The notes under the pieces are model-generated. The model searched no databases and was not told where the DNA came from. It saw only the letters and a list, made by a program, of their open reading frames with translations. Shown in pieces: positions 7,727 through 16,808 of a stretch of DNA of 33,998 nucleotides (position 1 is the stretch's first letter; each line of letters starts with the position of its first letter). The position numbers and the translations under genes are program-made. The DNA comes from an uncultured Spirochaetales bacterium (GTDB lineage Bacteria > Spirochaetota > Spirochaetia > Sphaerochaetales > Sphaerochaetaceae), in the NCBI GenBank assembly GCA_949285145.1, contig CASDXQ010000028.1, forward strand, positions 1 through 33,998, written 5' to 3'.

Positions 7727-8975
7727 TTTTCTCGGGTGCATCCAGCTGGGTTCTCACATAATCTTCATAAGTCTCGTCACGTCTTATCCTGAAAATCTCA
7801 CCGTTTTCAATAAGATACTCGGCATGGCGCATTTTCGCATTGTAGTTGAAACCCATGGCATGGCCGTGTGCTCCGGTATCGTGGATCACGAGGATATCTC
7901 CTTTTTCTATTTCGGGAAGAGACCTGTCAATTGCGAATTTATCATTGTTCTCGCACAGCGAACCTGTGACATCATAGACATGGGAGGCTTTTTCATTTTC
8001 CTTTCCGGCAACGGTTATATGATGATAGGCACCGTACAGGGCGGGGCGCATGAGATCCGCCATTGTGGCATCAAGGCCGACATAATCCTTGTACTTGTGT
8101 GCGACATGCCGCACCGTGCTTACAAGCCAGCCGTAAGGCCCGGTGATGCATCTGCCGCATTCAAACGAGATGCACAGTTTCCTTCCGCTTTTTCCTATGA
8201 GGTCCTCATAAACCTGTCTTATACGCTGTGAGAGGGAGCTGAATGAAATTGCCTCATCCTCCGGTCTGTATGGAATCCCGATTCCGCCTCCCAGGTCAAC
8301 CTGTTCGATGACTATGCCTGTCCTGTCATGAATCTCGTTCACAAGGGAAAAAAGCATGCGGGCTGTTTCGACAATATAGTCCTCATTAAGCTCATTGGAG
8401 GCAACCATCGTGTGGAGATAGAAATGCTTCACACCTTCCCTCCGTGCCCTTTCATAGCATGGTATGAGCTGTTCATGCGTCACTCCGTATTTTGCTTCCA
8501 CAGGGTTTCCTATGATTGCATTTCCTGTTCTCCCGCTGCCCGGGTTGAAGCGGAACGAAATGGTTTCGGGAAGTCTGCCGCATACTCTTATGACATCATC
8601 AATGTGCGTGATGTCATCAAGGTTGATTATTGCTCCCATCCTGAAGGCTTCAAGAAATTCCTCATCCGCCGTGTCATTGGACGAGAACATTATCCTGCCG
8701 GGAGGAAAGCCTGCCTCTGAAGCAAGCCTGAGTTCGCCAAGCGATGAGCAGTCGGCACCGAAGCCTTCCGCCGCGATCAGACGCAGCATGCTGATGTTCG
8801 GCAGTGCCTTAACTGCGAAATAGTTTATAAAGCCTTCTGACCATGAAAAGGCCTCTCTCATGTTCCTGATATTTGCCTTCACCGCATCGCCGTCGTAAAT
8901 GTGAAACGGCGTGCCGGCTGTTTTTGCGAAGCGGATCAGATCGCTGCAGTTCAGCGGAAGTCTTTTTTCACTCAT
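7716..8975 (-). CDS. lysA: Diaminopimelate decarboxylase
   Basis: A 419-residue fold-type III PLP enzyme that converts meso-diaminopimelate to lysine, the last step of the pathway. The PLP-binding Lys is Lys56 in YFAVKALPN. A glycine-rich DLGGGIGIPYRPED segment and a GSLCENND segment complete the PLP and substrate site. The phosphate-binding EPGR motif of most relatives reads ECGR here. The family hallmark MRPALYGAYHHI is present. It is the last gene of a dapB-dapA-dapL-lysA operon, its ATG shares a base with the dapL stop, and AAGGAGA stands upstream. Operon context makes lysA much more likely than a related carboxynorspermidine or arginine decarboxylase. Confidence 0.88.
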   Translation of the reverse strand: MSEKRLPLNCSDLIRFAKTAGTPFHIYDGDAVKANIRNMREAFSWSEGFINYFAVKALPNISMLRLIAAEGFGADCSSLGELRLASEAGFPPGRIMFSSNDTADEEFLEAFRMGAIINLDDITHIDDVIRVCGRLPETISFRFNPGSGRTGNAIIGNPVEAKYGVTHEQLIPCYERARREGVKHFYLHTMVASNELNEDYIVETARMLFSLVNEIHDRTGIVIEQVDLGGGIGIPYRPEDEAISFSSLSQRIRQVYEDLIGKSGRKLCISFECGRCITGPYGWLVSTVRHVAHKYKDYVGLDATMADLMRPALYGAYHHITVAGKENEKASHVYDVTGSLCENNDKFAIDRSLPEIEKGDILVIHDTGAHGHAMGFNYNAKMRHAEYLIENGEIFRIRRDETYEDYVRTQLDAPEKISF

Positions 8976-10201
8976 CAGAGATTCTCCTTAAGCGATGCGG
9001 CGGCTTCTTCAATATCTTCTCTGTGCCCGTATGCCGAAATGCGTACAAAACCTTCTCCTGCGGGACCGAAACCGCTGCCCGGTGTCACTGCGACATGAGC
9101 CTTTTCAAGCAGCAGGGAGAAGAAATCCCAGCTGGAAAGGCCATCAGGACACTTTGTCCATACGTACGGACTGTCCACACCGCCGAAGCAGGTAAGCCCG
9201 ATGGACGCTGCAGCTTCCTTTATGATTGCTGCATTTTCCTTGTAGTATGAGACAAGCTGCATGCACTCTTTTCGTCCCTGTTCTGTCAATGCTGCAATGC
9301 CTCCTGCCTGTGCTATGTTGCATGCACCGTTGAAGAAGGTCGTCTGTCTCCTGTTCCAGAACCGGTGGAGGAGACTTCTGTCCTCATCCTGCGTGATCAG
9401 GTTGTGCGGTACGATTGTCCAGCCGAGCCTGACGCCGGTGAAGCCTGCATTCTTTGAGAACGAGTTTATTTCAATTGCACACTCTTCAGCTCCTTCTATC
9501 TCGTAGATTGAGCGGGGAATTCCGGCGCTCTGGATATAATCGCAGTATGCGGCGTCGAAAATTATTATAGCCTTTTCCCTGTGTGCATAATCGACGAAAG
9601 TCCTGAGCTGGTCTCTTGTTGCAACTGCTCCTGTCGGGTTGTTGGGAAAACACAGATATATGATATCGGCATGGGATTCAGGCGGAGAGGCGACAAAGCC
9701 GTTTGATTCATCCGACTTCATGTAGATTATTCCGCCGTAACATTCAGATTCCCTGTCGTACAGACCTGTGTGACCTCCCGCGACGTTGGAATCCACATAG
9801 ACGGGGTAGGCCGGATCCTGCACGGCTATTACGCTTGAAGAGCTGAAAATTGACTGTATGTTAGCCGCATCGCTTTTTGCACCGTCAGAGATGAAGAATG
9901 CGTCGGATGGAAGAGTTACGCCGTATTCATTCATGTAGTGGCTTCTCAGTGCTTCCCTGAGGCAGATGTCCCCCTGTTCATCCCCGTAGCCAGTGTATGT
10001 GTCGCTCTTTGAAAGGGCATCTATCTTGTCCTTCATCGCCCTGGCGAGTGAAGGAGGAATCGCTTCGGTTGTGTTGCCGATACTGAGGCGGAGTACTTTC
10101 TCACCGGGATTTCTCTCACTCCATGCTCTTATGCGCTTTGCAACTTCCGGGAAAAGATATCCGGCCTGAAGATGCGCGAAATTCTCGTTTGCGTGTGCCA
10201 T
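8975..10201 (-). CDS. dapL: LL-diaminopimelate aminotransferase
   Basis: A 408-residue class I/II aminotransferase. It makes LL-diaminopimelate directly from tetrahydrodipicolinate and glutamate, bypassing the DapD/DapC/DapE steps. Visible family marks are the N-terminal LQAGYLFPEV, SDGAKSD (106-112), QDPAYPVY (128-135), CFPNNPTGAV (184-193) and SFSKNAGFTGVRLG, with PLP Lys250. The length is typical of DapL (about 400-410). It starts at ATG 10201, which shares one base with the dapA stop, and AAGGAGGG lies upstream. Its place between dapA and lysA supports the assignment. No dapD, dapE or dapF is in the window. Confidence 0.93.
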   Translation of the reverse strand: MAHANENFAHLQAGYLFPEVAKRIRAWSERNPGEKVLRLSIGNTTEAIPPSLARAMKDKIDALSKSDTYTGYGDEQGDICLREALRSHYMNEYGVTLPSDAFFISDGAKSDAANIQSIFSSSSVIAVQDPAYPVYVDSNVAGGHTGLYDRESECYGGIIYMKSDESNGFVASPPESHADIIYLCFPNNPTGAVATRDQLRTFVDYAHREKAIIIFDAAYCDYIQSAGIPRSIYEIEGAEECAIEINSFSKNAGFTGVRLGWTIVPHNLITQDEDRSLLHRFWNRRQTTFFNGACNIAQAGGIAALTEQGRKECMQLVSYYKENAAIIKEAAASIGLTCFGGVDSPYVWTKCPDGLSSWDFFSLLLEKAHVAVTPGSGFGPAGEGFVRISAYGHREDIEEAAASLKENL

Positions 10202-11106
10202 CAGATACTGCCCTCCTTTATGTCGGCAGACATTGCATCCATTGTCTCATACAGTCTCTGCCTGTGCTCTTCCTTTTCAAGTGTGCACAGCGGCAGTCTG
10301 AAGGACTCCGTGCACCATCCGGCCTTTGCCATTGCAGTCTTGATCGGAATAGGATTTGTCTCAATGAAGCACAGGGTAAAGAACGGTGCGAACCATTTTC
10401 CGAGCCGTTCGGCCTCATCCCAGTTGTTGTCAAGTGCGGCATGTATCATTCTGGCCATCTCATGCGGAAAAAGATTCGATGCGACGCTTATGACACCGTT
10501 CCCGCCGATTTTTATGAGGTCAAGAGCCAGATTGTCGTCCCCGCTGAGAACCATGAAATCATCACCGGTGGCATTGATCACTTCTTCCATCTGCTTAATG
10601 GAGCCTGAAGCCTCCTTGACAGCCGTGATGTTGGGACAGTCATCGGCGAGTCTCTTCAGCGTTTCCGTTTCGAGATTCACGCCGGTGCGGCCCTTTATGT
10701 TGTAGAGTATGCAGGGAATTTTCACGCAGTCGGCGATTGCCTTGAAGTGAAGATACATGCCTTTCTGCGTCGGCTTGTTGTAATACGGATTGACAAGCAG
10801 AAGAGCATCCGCTCCCGCATCTTCGGCATGCTGTGAGAGTCTTATGGCTTCAGTTGTGGAGTTCGATCCTGTTCCTGCGATGACCGGAACACGACCTGCT
10901 GCATATTTTATTGTCTGGGCGATCACCCTGTCATGTTCTTCATGGGAGAGAGTGGGGCTTTCTCCTGTTGTACCGCAGGGAACAAGACCGTCGATGCCCG
11001 CCTCGATCTGGCGGTTCACTATCTGTTCAAGAGCCCTGTAGTCAACAACACCGAGATCCGTGAAAGGTGTTATGAGGGCAGTGTAGACTCCTGTGTATTC
11101 ATGCAT
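10201..11106 (-). CDS. dapA: 4-hydroxy-tetrahydrodipicolinate synthase
   Basis: A 301-residue TIM-barrel aldolase that condenses pyruvate with aspartate semialdehyde. It has the GTTGES motif (45-50), catalytic Tyr135 in LYNIKGRTG and Schiff-base Lys164 in ITAVKEASGS. I place the start at ATG 11106, because AGGAGG stands 8 nt upstream and the protein then begins MHEYTGVYTALITPF as family members do. The frame stays open further upstream inside dapB but without homology. The start overlaps the dapB end by 8 nt. Confidence 0.93.
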   Translation of the reverse strand: MHEYTGVYTALITPFTDLGVVDYRALEQIVNRQIEAGIDGLVPCGTTGESPTLSHEEHDRVIAQTIKYAAGRVPVIAGTGSNSTTEAIRLSQHAEDAGADALLLVNPYYNKPTQKGMYLHFKAIADCVKIPCILYNIKGRTGVNLETETLKRLADDCPNITAVKEASGSIKQMEEVINATGDDFMVLSGDDNLALDLIKIGGNGVISVASNLFPHEMARMIHAALDNNWDEAERLGKWFAPFFTLCFIETNPIPIKTAMAKAGWCTESFRLPLCTLEKEEHRQRLYETMDAMSADIKEGSI

Positions 11107-11872
11107 TTGCATTACCTCCTGTAAGTGATGATGCGAAATCATCCATGGAATATAAGCCGGCATTCTGCCTGACAAGCCAGAATGCTGCCTGCAGGGCGCC
11201 TGCTGCAAAACCTTCGCGGCTTCTTGCACTGTGCTGTATTGTTATTGTGTCGGCAGGTCCGTCAATTGTGAGTGTATGCACGCCGGGAACTCGTCCGACA
11301 CGCATTGATGTGATCTGAAGCTGGTTATCCTTTATTTTACCGTCACTGTTTCCGGTAATTATCTCGCTCTTCCGCTTAAGACAGGAAAGAACTTTCTCAG
11401 CCGCCATCATAGCCGTTCCGGATGGACTGTCCGTCTTTTCATTGTGGTGGATTTCACTTATCGCAACGTCATAGGATGGAATATTGCCGATCAGTTCAGC
11501 AGCTTTCTGTACAAGCATGAGAAAGAGTGTGACACCGAGAGAGAAGTTGCCCGAATAAAGTATTCTGGCATCAGTGCCGCTGATGATCTTTTCAGCTTCA
11601 TCAAGATGTTCAAGCCATCCGGTTGTGCCGATTACTGCCGCAGCAGAGCAGTGTGCATACACCTTGATATTCTCCATCACCGCCTGAGCGTTTGAGAAGT
11701 CTATGACCGCATCGGCATTGGCAATGCTTTCTTTTGTAAGCTGCCGGGCCGTGACTTCTTCACATCTGCTGTATGGGTCTATTATGCTGACAACTTCAGC
11801 ATCTCCTCCTTCGTTGATGAGAGAGTGTATCATGCGTCCCATTTTCCCGTATCCTGCGATTGCGATTTTCAT
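11099..11872 (-). CDS. dapB: 4-hydroxy-tetrahydrodipicolinate reductase
   Basis: A 257-residue NAD(P)H-dependent reductase. The N-terminal Rossmann motif is IAGYGKMGR, and the catalytic segment is EIHHNEKTDSPSGTA, with His142, His143 and Lys146. It is the first gene of the lysine operon. The start ATG 11872 is preceded by a GGAGG sequence 4 nt away. It feeds its product to DapL, encoded two genes downstream. Confidence 0.93.
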   Translation of the reverse strand: MKIAIAGYGKMGRMIHSLINEGGDAEVVSIIDPYSRCEEVTARQLTKESIANADAVIDFSNAQAVMENIKVYAHCSAAAVIGTTGWLEHLDEAEKIISGTDARILYSGNFSLGVTLFLMLVQKAAELIGNIPSYDVAISEIHHNEKTDSPSGTAMMAAEKVLSCLKRKSEIITGNSDGKIKDNQLQITSMRVGRVPGVHTLTIDGPADTITIQHSARSREGFAAGALQAAFWLVRQNAGLYSMDDFASSLTGGNANA

Positions 11873-11891
11873 TTTACCTCCGCTTGCGGTA

Positions 11892-11920
11892 AAAATACTT
11901 TATAAGTAACAAAATGTCAA
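11892..11920 (-). promoter_or_regulatory. Promoter of the dapB-dapA-dapL-lysA operon
   Basis: Reading leftward, a perfect TTGACA (11915-11920) and TATTTT (11892-11897) are separated by 17 nt. The predicted start of transcription is only about 12-15 nt before the dapB ATG. That leaves no room for a lysine riboswitch in the leader. Confidence 0.6.
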
Positions 11921-11950
11921 TAATATAACAATAAGTTATTATAATAACAT

Positions 11951-11968
11951 ATTATCAAGATTGATAAT
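11951..11968. promoter_or_regulatory. Palindrome in the dapB/Nudix divergent region, possible operator
   Basis: ATTATCA (11951-11957) and TGATAAT (11962-11968) form a perfect inverted repeat with a 4-nt centre. A further TGATAATC copy (11983-11990) repeats the right arm 21 nt downstream, about two helical turns. It lies between the divergent dapB and Nudix genes. A weak plus-strand promoter (TTGATA 11961-11966, 17 nt, GATAAT 11984-11989) overlaps it. Confidence 0.35.
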
Positions 11969-12004
11969 CCACTTTAATTTGCTGATAATCATAAGGCGGA
12001 GACG

Positions 12005-12403
12005 ATGATGGATAAGAAGACAATCGAGGTTTCAGCTGCCGTGATAATCATTGACAGAAAGGTGTTTGCCGTTCAGCGCGGGTACGGTGAATACAAGGAC
12101 TGGTGGGAATTCCCGGGAGGCAAGCTTGAAGCAGGGGAAAGTGCTGCGGAGGCTCTTGTGAGGGAAATAAAGGAAGAACATGACACCGTGATACAAATCG
12201 ATTCTCCAATCGGAACTGTTGAGTACGACTATCCTGCGTTTCATCTTGTGATGCACTGCTTTCTCTGTGGAGTGAAAGAGGGGAATCTAGATCTGCTCGA
12301 AGCAGAGGCTTCCGCTTTTCTTGACAGATCGTCTCTGTATTCTGTGAACTGGCTGCCTGCGGACCGGCTCATTCTCAGAGATGTCGAGAAACTGCTGGAA
12401 TAG
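12005..12403 (+). CDS. Nudix hydrolase, MutT-like
   Basis: A 132-residue protein with a Nudix box at residues 39-60: GGKLEAGE, then REIKEE. The last conserved Gly of the box is Asp60. The WWEFPGGK lead-in is typical of MutT-type nucleotide pyrophosphatases that clean up oxidised or non-standard nucleoside triphosphates. The start is ATG 12005 (or 12008), with AAGGCGGAG just upstream. It is divergent from the lysine operon and has no partner gene. The precise substrate is unknown. Confidence 0.83.
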   Translation: MMDKKTIEVSAAVIIIDRKVFAVQRGYGEYKDWWEFPGGKLEAGESAAEALVREIKEEHDTVIQIDSPIGTVEYDYPAFHLVMHCFLCGVKEGNLDLLEAEASAFLDRSSLYSVNWLPADRLILRDVEKLLE

Positions 12404-12438
12404 TCAGATTACCCTGTTCATTACACCAGGATAGGGAA

Positions 12439-12466
12439 ACCGGGTCCGCATTTCTGCAGACCCGGT
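12439..12466. terminator. Bidirectional terminator between the Nudix gene and malQ
   Basis: ACCGGGTC (12439-12446) pairs with GACCCGGT (12459-12466) around a 12-nt loop. It lies between two convergent genes. The run of T is 10 nt away on the plus strand and only TTT on the minus strand, so it may be leaky. The adjacent TGATGCATCA (12466-12475) is a perfect palindrome that includes the malQ stop codon. Confidence 0.6.
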
Positions 12467-12472
12467 GATGCA

Positions 12473-14017
12473 TCAGTTTTTGGCACTCTCTATTTCTTTG
12501 AGCTTTTCCCTGAAAGTTTTTCCGTTTCTTCCCGATATTTTGACAAGATGGGCAAAGCGTGAAATACGGTAGTCGTCAAATCTGTCAATATCCACCTTCC
12601 ACGACCAGTTGATCTCATTGCATGTGCTCGGCGTATTCATCCTTGCACTGTTGTCAAGTTCGAGGATGTCCTGAAGAGGAACAATTGCCCAGCCGGCGTG
12701 GCTCTGCATAAGAACCCTCATCATGGACCACACAATTTCATCATCACTTGAGGAAAGATACTCTCTCACATTGTGTTTTGTGCCTTCATCCTGATTCTCA
12801 TACCAGCCGAGGAATGTCTCGTTGTCATGAGTGCCCGGGTAGGCGACGAAATCTTCATCCCAGTTATGGGCAAGGAAGTCGTCATAGGTATTGAGTGAGC
12901 CGTCGGGAAGACTTGTGAAGCCGAACTGGAATATCTTCATGCCGGGAAGCTGGTTGTCTTTCCTCAGTGCCTTGACGCTGTCCGTCATGAATCCCAGATC
13001 CTCCGCAATGATGGGAAGCTGTCCCAGTTCTTTTTCCAGAGTACGGAAGAAAGCTTTTCCCGGTGATTTCACCCATTTACCGGTCTCAGCTGTCGGACAG
13101 GATGCCTTTACTTCCCAGTAAGCATCAAACCCTCGGAAATGGTCGATTCTGATGATGTCGCAGAACTCAAGCTGTTTCCTGATTCTTGCAATCCACCATG
13201 CAAAACCTGTTTCTTCATGTTTTTTCCAGTTGTACACCGGATTTCCCCATCTCTGTCCCGTTGGTGAGAAATTGTCAGGCGGAACTCCCGAAACCGCAGA
13301 ATAGCCGCCTTTCGCATCTGTTTTGAACAGTTCTATGTTCGACCATGTATCAGCAGAATCGGCACCGACGAATATCGGGATGTCTCCGATGATCTTTATT
13401 CCGAGGTTATTGACATATTCCTTGAGCTTCAGCCACTGTCTGAGGAAGAAATACTGCAGTACTCTGTATGTCTCGGCTTTGGCAGAGTATTTCCTGAGTG
13501 TCTGCGGGCTGTATCTGTCACTCCAGAGCATCCAGCGTGCGTCATGATATTTTTCGTCGTACAGCGTCATGAAAACAGCATAGCCGTCAAGCCAGAAAGC
13601 ATTGTCCTTTCTGAATTTCCTGTATTCTCTGTCATTCTTTCCGCCTTTCTCAAGAAAAGCCGATGCGGCTTTCTTCAGGAGGGGCAGCTTATATGCCCTC
13701 ACCTTGTCGAATTCGACATGGTCTTCATCGAAAAGGGGCGGAGATGCTATGTCCCCGGATGAAAGCAATCCCTCTGAAACAAGGCTTTCAAGATCGATGA
13801 GAAGCTCGTTTCCCGCAAATGTCGAGCGGGATGCATACGGGCTGTTGCCGTATCCTGTCGGACCGAGCGGCAGTATCTGCCAGAGCGTTGCACCTGTCCT
13901 GTGGAGCTTGTCGGCAAAGTGGCAGGCCTGTTTTCCCATATCTCCTATACCGTATTTTGTACGTATGCTGGTCAGGTGAAAGAGTATTCCCGCATACCGG
14001 GCATTCGTTATTTCCAT
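12473..14017 (-). CDS. malQ: 4-alpha-glucanotransferase (amylomaltase, GH77)
   Basis: A 514-residue GH77 enzyme that transfers alpha-1,4-glucan segments between maltodextrins in the cytoplasm, releasing glucose. The catalytic residues are visible: nucleophile Asp292 in IIRIDHFRGF, acid/base Glu339 in PIIAEDLGF and Asp398 in PGTHDNET. The N-terminal substrate motif LPLGPTGYGNSPY (49-61) is also present. The length is normal. It is the last gene of the sugar operon, starting 9 nt after the lacI stop, with AAAGGAGAG overlapping that stop. Its presence suggests the imported sugar is a maltodextrin or another alpha-glucan. Confidence 0.93.
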   Translation of the reverse strand: MEITNARYAGILFHLTSIRTKYGIGDMGKQACHFADKLHRTGATLWQILPLGPTGYGNSPYASRSTFAGNELLIDLESLVSEGLLSSGDIASPPLFDEDHVEFDKVRAYKLPLLKKAASAFLEKGGKNDREYRKFRKDNAFWLDGYAVFMTLYDEKYHDARWMLWSDRYSPQTLRKYSAKAETYRVLQYFFLRQWLKLKEYVNNLGIKIIGDIPIFVGADSADTWSNIELFKTDAKGGYSAVSGVPPDNFSPTGQRWGNPVYNWKKHEETGFAWWIARIRKQLEFCDIIRIDHFRGFDAYWEVKASCPTAETGKWVKSPGKAFFRTLEKELGQLPIIAEDLGFMTDSVKALRKDNQLPGMKIFQFGFTSLPDGSLNTYDDFLAHNWDEDFVAYPGTHDNETFLGWYENQDEGTKHNVREYLSSSDDEIVWSMMRVLMQSHAGWAIVPLQDILELDNSARMNTPSTCNEINWSWKVDIDRFDDYRISRFAHLVKISGRNGKTFREKLKEIESAKN

Positions 14018-14026
14018 ATCTCTCCT

Positions 14027-15055
14027 TTACAAAGTCTTCAGCGTTCCGCCTTCTATCAGGCGGTGCGGAACCACCGGGGCTTTGGTTAATTTTTTTCCGT
14101 TCATTATTGAGAAAAGCGTTCTGGCGGCCAGAGAGCCTTTCTCGATTCCGGGCTGGTCTATGGTTGTCAGCTTTCTGACACAGCCATGCTGCTGGATGTT
14201 GTCAAATCCTATTATCGAAATGTCATCCGGGATGCGGTATCCATCTGATGACAGCCTGTCCATTATTCCGTAAGCCTGGGCATCGCTCATCGTGATGATG
14301 CATGTGGGTTCAGTCTTCATTATCTCACCTGCAAGAGCGAGTCCTGATGCGTAAGTGGCTTCACCCTGGAAGTAGCAGAGACTGTTTTCATCCACAGAAA
14401 ACTCATCAAGTGCCTTTCTGTATCCGCGGAAGCGCCGGGCGATCAGGCCTTTTTCATTGAAGTCCGGCGTAAGGGTGGGGGCGGGAAGGCTGACGATGCT
14501 TATCCTTCTGTGTCCGGCCTTGAGCGCCGCTGAAAGCTGGATGTATGCAGCCGCCTCATCATCGATATTGACGGAAAGGAATCTGTCGGAATCTCCGCCG
14601 TCGATCATCACAAGCGGCATCGCCCTGACGTCCACAAGACTTCCGACACCGTCGCTTATGAGGTAGCCCATGGTTATCAGACCGTCTACAGTGGCGTTTT
14701 TCACGGCTTCATACAGCGAGTCGTTGAGCGGCGGTATGATTGTAAGCATATAGCCGTTCTCCTGACACACAGTACCAAGGCCTCCCATAACATCTATGAT
14801 GTATGGGTTGAGAAGACATGTGTCGATACTCTGGGGCAGGAGAAAGCCTATAGAAGAATGCCTGCCGAGAGAGAAGTTCCTTGCTGTCGGATCCGGTATA
14901 TAGCGGAGTTTTCCGGCAGTTCTGAGGATCTTCTCTCTGGCATTTGTGCTGATCCTTTCAGGAGCATTGAAGGCAAATGAAACCGCGGTTTTAGAATATC
15001 CTGATTCTCTTGCGATATCGGCAATGGTGATCCTTTTCTTTCCATTTGCATTCAT
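14027..15055 (-). CDS. LacI-family transcriptional regulator
   Basis: A 342-residue regulator with an N-terminal LacI helix-turn-helix (ITIADIARESGYSKTAVSFA, about 9-28). A hinge follows, then a periplasmic-binding-protein-like sensor domain from about residue 62. The start ATG 15055 has AGGAGG about 7 nt upstream and gives MNANGKKRITIADIA; the open frame further upstream has no support. It sits between the permease genes and malQ in one operon. It probably binds the inverted repeat in the promoter upstream of the binding-protein gene (18302-18316) and responds to the transported sugar. Confidence 0.9.
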   Translation of the reverse strand: MNANGKKRITIADIARESGYSKTAVSFAFNAPERISTNAREKILRTAGKLRYIPDPTARNFSLGRHSSIGFLLPQSIDTCLLNPYIIDVMGGLGTVCQENGYMLTIIPPLNDSLYEAVKNATVDGLITMGYLISDGVGSLVDVRAMPLVMIDGGDSDRFLSVNIDDEAAAYIQLSAALKAGHRRISIVSLPAPTLTPDFNEKGLIARRFRGYRKALDEFSVDENSLCYFQGEATYASGLALAGEIMKTEPTCIITMSDAQAYGIMDRLSSDGYRIPDDISIIGFDNIQQHGCVRKLTTIDQPGIEKGSLAARTLFSIMNGKKLTKAPVVPHRLIEGGTLKTL

Positions 15056-15072
15056 ATGCACCCTCCTTTTCA

Positions 15073-15915
15073 TCAGCCCTTGACAGCACCTGCAAGCACA
15101 CCCTTGATGATGTACTTCTGGCATGTAAGGAAGAAAACAATGACAGGAATCATGGCAAGTACGAGCATTGCCATCATTGCGCCCATGTCTACAGATCCGT
15201 AGCCTCCTCTCAGATACTGGATTGCAACAGGTATGGTCCTGTATTCAGTTCCGATGACGAGGTAGGGCATCAGATAGTCGTTCCACACCCACATCGTCTC
15301 GAGGATTGCGATTGTGATTGCCGTGCTTTTGAGCATCGGGAGCACGACGGAGAAGAATGTCCTGACCGGACTCGCCCCGTCAATCATCGCAGCCTCCTCA
15401 AGTGCGAGTGGAATGCTCTTGATGAATCCCGAGAACATGAATGTGCTCATACCGCAGCCGAAGCCGACGTAAAGCACTATGATTCCCACCGGATTGTCAA
15501 TGTGAATCATATTTGCAAATTTGCTCATCGAGTACATGACCATCTGGAAAGGCACGATCATCGAGAATACGAGAAGGTAGTAGATGATTGTGGTGACTTT
15601 TCCTTTTACTCTGGTTATGTACCAGGCGAGCATGCTGGTCAGAAGCAGTATGCAGACAACCGATGCTATCGTTATCCACAGTGAATAGCCGAATGCCGTG
15701 AAGAAGTTGATCTTGTCTATTCCGTTTGTGTAGTTGCTTATTCCGACAAAGCTCTGCTCGTTGGGGAACTTGAATGCTCCTGCTGACGAGATGAAGAGAT
15801 TGCCTTTGAAGGAGTTCATCAGGACGATGAGAATCGGGAAGATGATGAACGCGGCGACTACAATGAGGATTGCAAACAGAATCCATTTCGTGTATTTCTT
15901 TCCAACTTGTGCCAT
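15073..15915 (-). CDS. ABC sugar transporter permease, MalG-type
   Basis: A 280-residue inner-membrane permease with six predicted helices. It has the ATPase-coupling EAA loop LEEAAMIDGASPVRTFFSVVLP and ends KYIIKGVLAGAVKG, as MalG-like proteins do. I choose ATG 15915 (MAQVGKKYTKW), preceded by AAGGAGG; the longer frame overlaps the upstream permease. The upstream permease stop lies 1 nt away. It pairs with that permease to form the membrane channel of a sugar importer. Confidence 0.9.
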   Translation of the reverse strand: MAQVGKKYTKWILFAILIVVAAFIIFPILIVLMNSFKGNLFISSAGAFKFPNEQSFVGISNYTNGIDKINFFTAFGYSLWITIASVVCILLLTSMLAWYITRVKGKVTTIIYYLLVFSMIVPFQMVMYSMSKFANMIHIDNPVGIIVLYVGFGCGMSTFMFSGFIKSIPLALEEAAMIDGASPVRTFFSVVLPMLKSTAITIAILETMWVWNDYLMPYLVIGTEYRTIPVAIQYLRGGYGSVDMGAMMAMLVLAMIPVIVFFLTCQKYIIKGVLAGAVKG

Positions 15916-15916
15916 A

Positions 15917-16762
15917 TCAGTTCTCGACCTCCTTGCTTCTTGTTGCGACAAGCTGCACGAGTGCGATTGCGGCAACTAGGATAGTGAAGATTACGGCCTT
16001 TGCCTGACCGACACCTTCAAAGCCGACTCTCGAGTAGAAGGTGTTGAATATGTTCAGCGCCAGCATTTCCGTCTGATGGTTCGGTGCGCCGTTTGTGAGA
16101 GCGAGGTTCTGGTCGTAAAGCTTGAAACCGTTTGTCATCGTCAGGAAAAGACAGATTGTGATACTCGGCATGACAGACGGGATGATTATCTTGAAGAGGG
16201 TGGTCTTGCCGTTGGCACCGTCAATGGCCGCGGCTTCAAGCATGTCTGTTGAGATATTCTGTATGGCAGCGATGTAAATGACCATCATGTAACCGACATT
16301 CTGCCAGTTCATCAGTATCACAAGACCCCAGAAGCCATACTTGGCATCAGAAAGCAATGTCTGCTCGAAACCGGCAAGAACGCCGTTGAGCACAACCTGC
16401 CAGATCCATCCCAGGACAATGCCTCCGATGAGGTTCGGCATGAAGAATACTGTTCTGAACGCATTTGTTCCGGGAACGCTCTTCGTGAGAATCAGGGCCA
16501 GAGTAAAAGCCAGGATGTTGATTGTGATTACAGTGATTATTGTGAAACCAAGAGTGAACCAGAAGGCCTGTGTGAAATAGTTGTCAATTGTGAATGCCTT
16601 AACGTAGTTGTCAAAGCCGACAAACGTGGCATCAGTGATGGTTGTGAACTCGCAGAAAGACAGCACGAATCCCCAGATCATCGGAATCAGGAAGGAGAGC
16701 GTGAAGCATATCAGTGCGGGTAGGGCGAATAGAGGGAAATATTTTTTAAGTGATTTTTCCAT
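15917..16762 (-). CDS. ABC sugar transporter permease, MalF-type
   Basis: A 281-residue permease with six predicted helices. The EAA loop reads MLEAAAIDGANGKTTLFKII, the typical contact site for the ATPase. The N-terminus (LFALPALICFTLSFLIPMIW) matches the first helix of UgpA/MalF-type permeases without the extra MalF domain. The start ATG 16762 follows an AGGGGGT ribosome site. A terminator hairpin separates it from the binding-protein gene upstream, so expression should be lower than that of the binding protein. Confidence 0.9.
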   Translation of the reverse strand: MEKSLKKYFPLFALPALICFTLSFLIPMIWGFVLSFCEFTTITDATFVGFDNYVKAFTIDNYFTQAFWFTLGFTIITVITINILAFTLALILTKSVPGTNAFRTVFFMPNLIGGIVLGWIWQVVLNGVLAGFEQTLLSDAKYGFWGLVILMNWQNVGYMMVIYIAAIQNISTDMLEAAAIDGANGKTTLFKIIIPSVMPSITICLFLTMTNGFKLYDQNLALTNGAPNHQTEMLALNIFNTFYSRVGFEGVGQAKAVIFTILVAAIALVQLVATRSKEVEN

Positions 16763-16808
16763 TTTTTTTTTGACCCCCTGTTGTCATAAATGGAATTGTC
16801 TAATGAAA

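Noticed and set aside
7088..7741. 217-residue frame on the minus strand near the lysA end
   Set aside because: It is antisense to the MATE gene, charged and low in similarity to anything; a shadow.
11107..11229. N-terminal extension of dapA
   Set aside because: It lies inside dapB in another frame, and AGGAGG directly precedes the family-typical start at 11106.
11873..12004. Lysine riboswitch before dapB
   Set aside because: The promoter lies too close to the start codon to leave room for one, and no conserved riboswitch core is visible.
15046..15684. 212-residue His- and Cys-rich frame on the plus strand
   Set aside because: It is antisense to the MalG-type permease; the composition reflects the reverse of hydrophobic codons.
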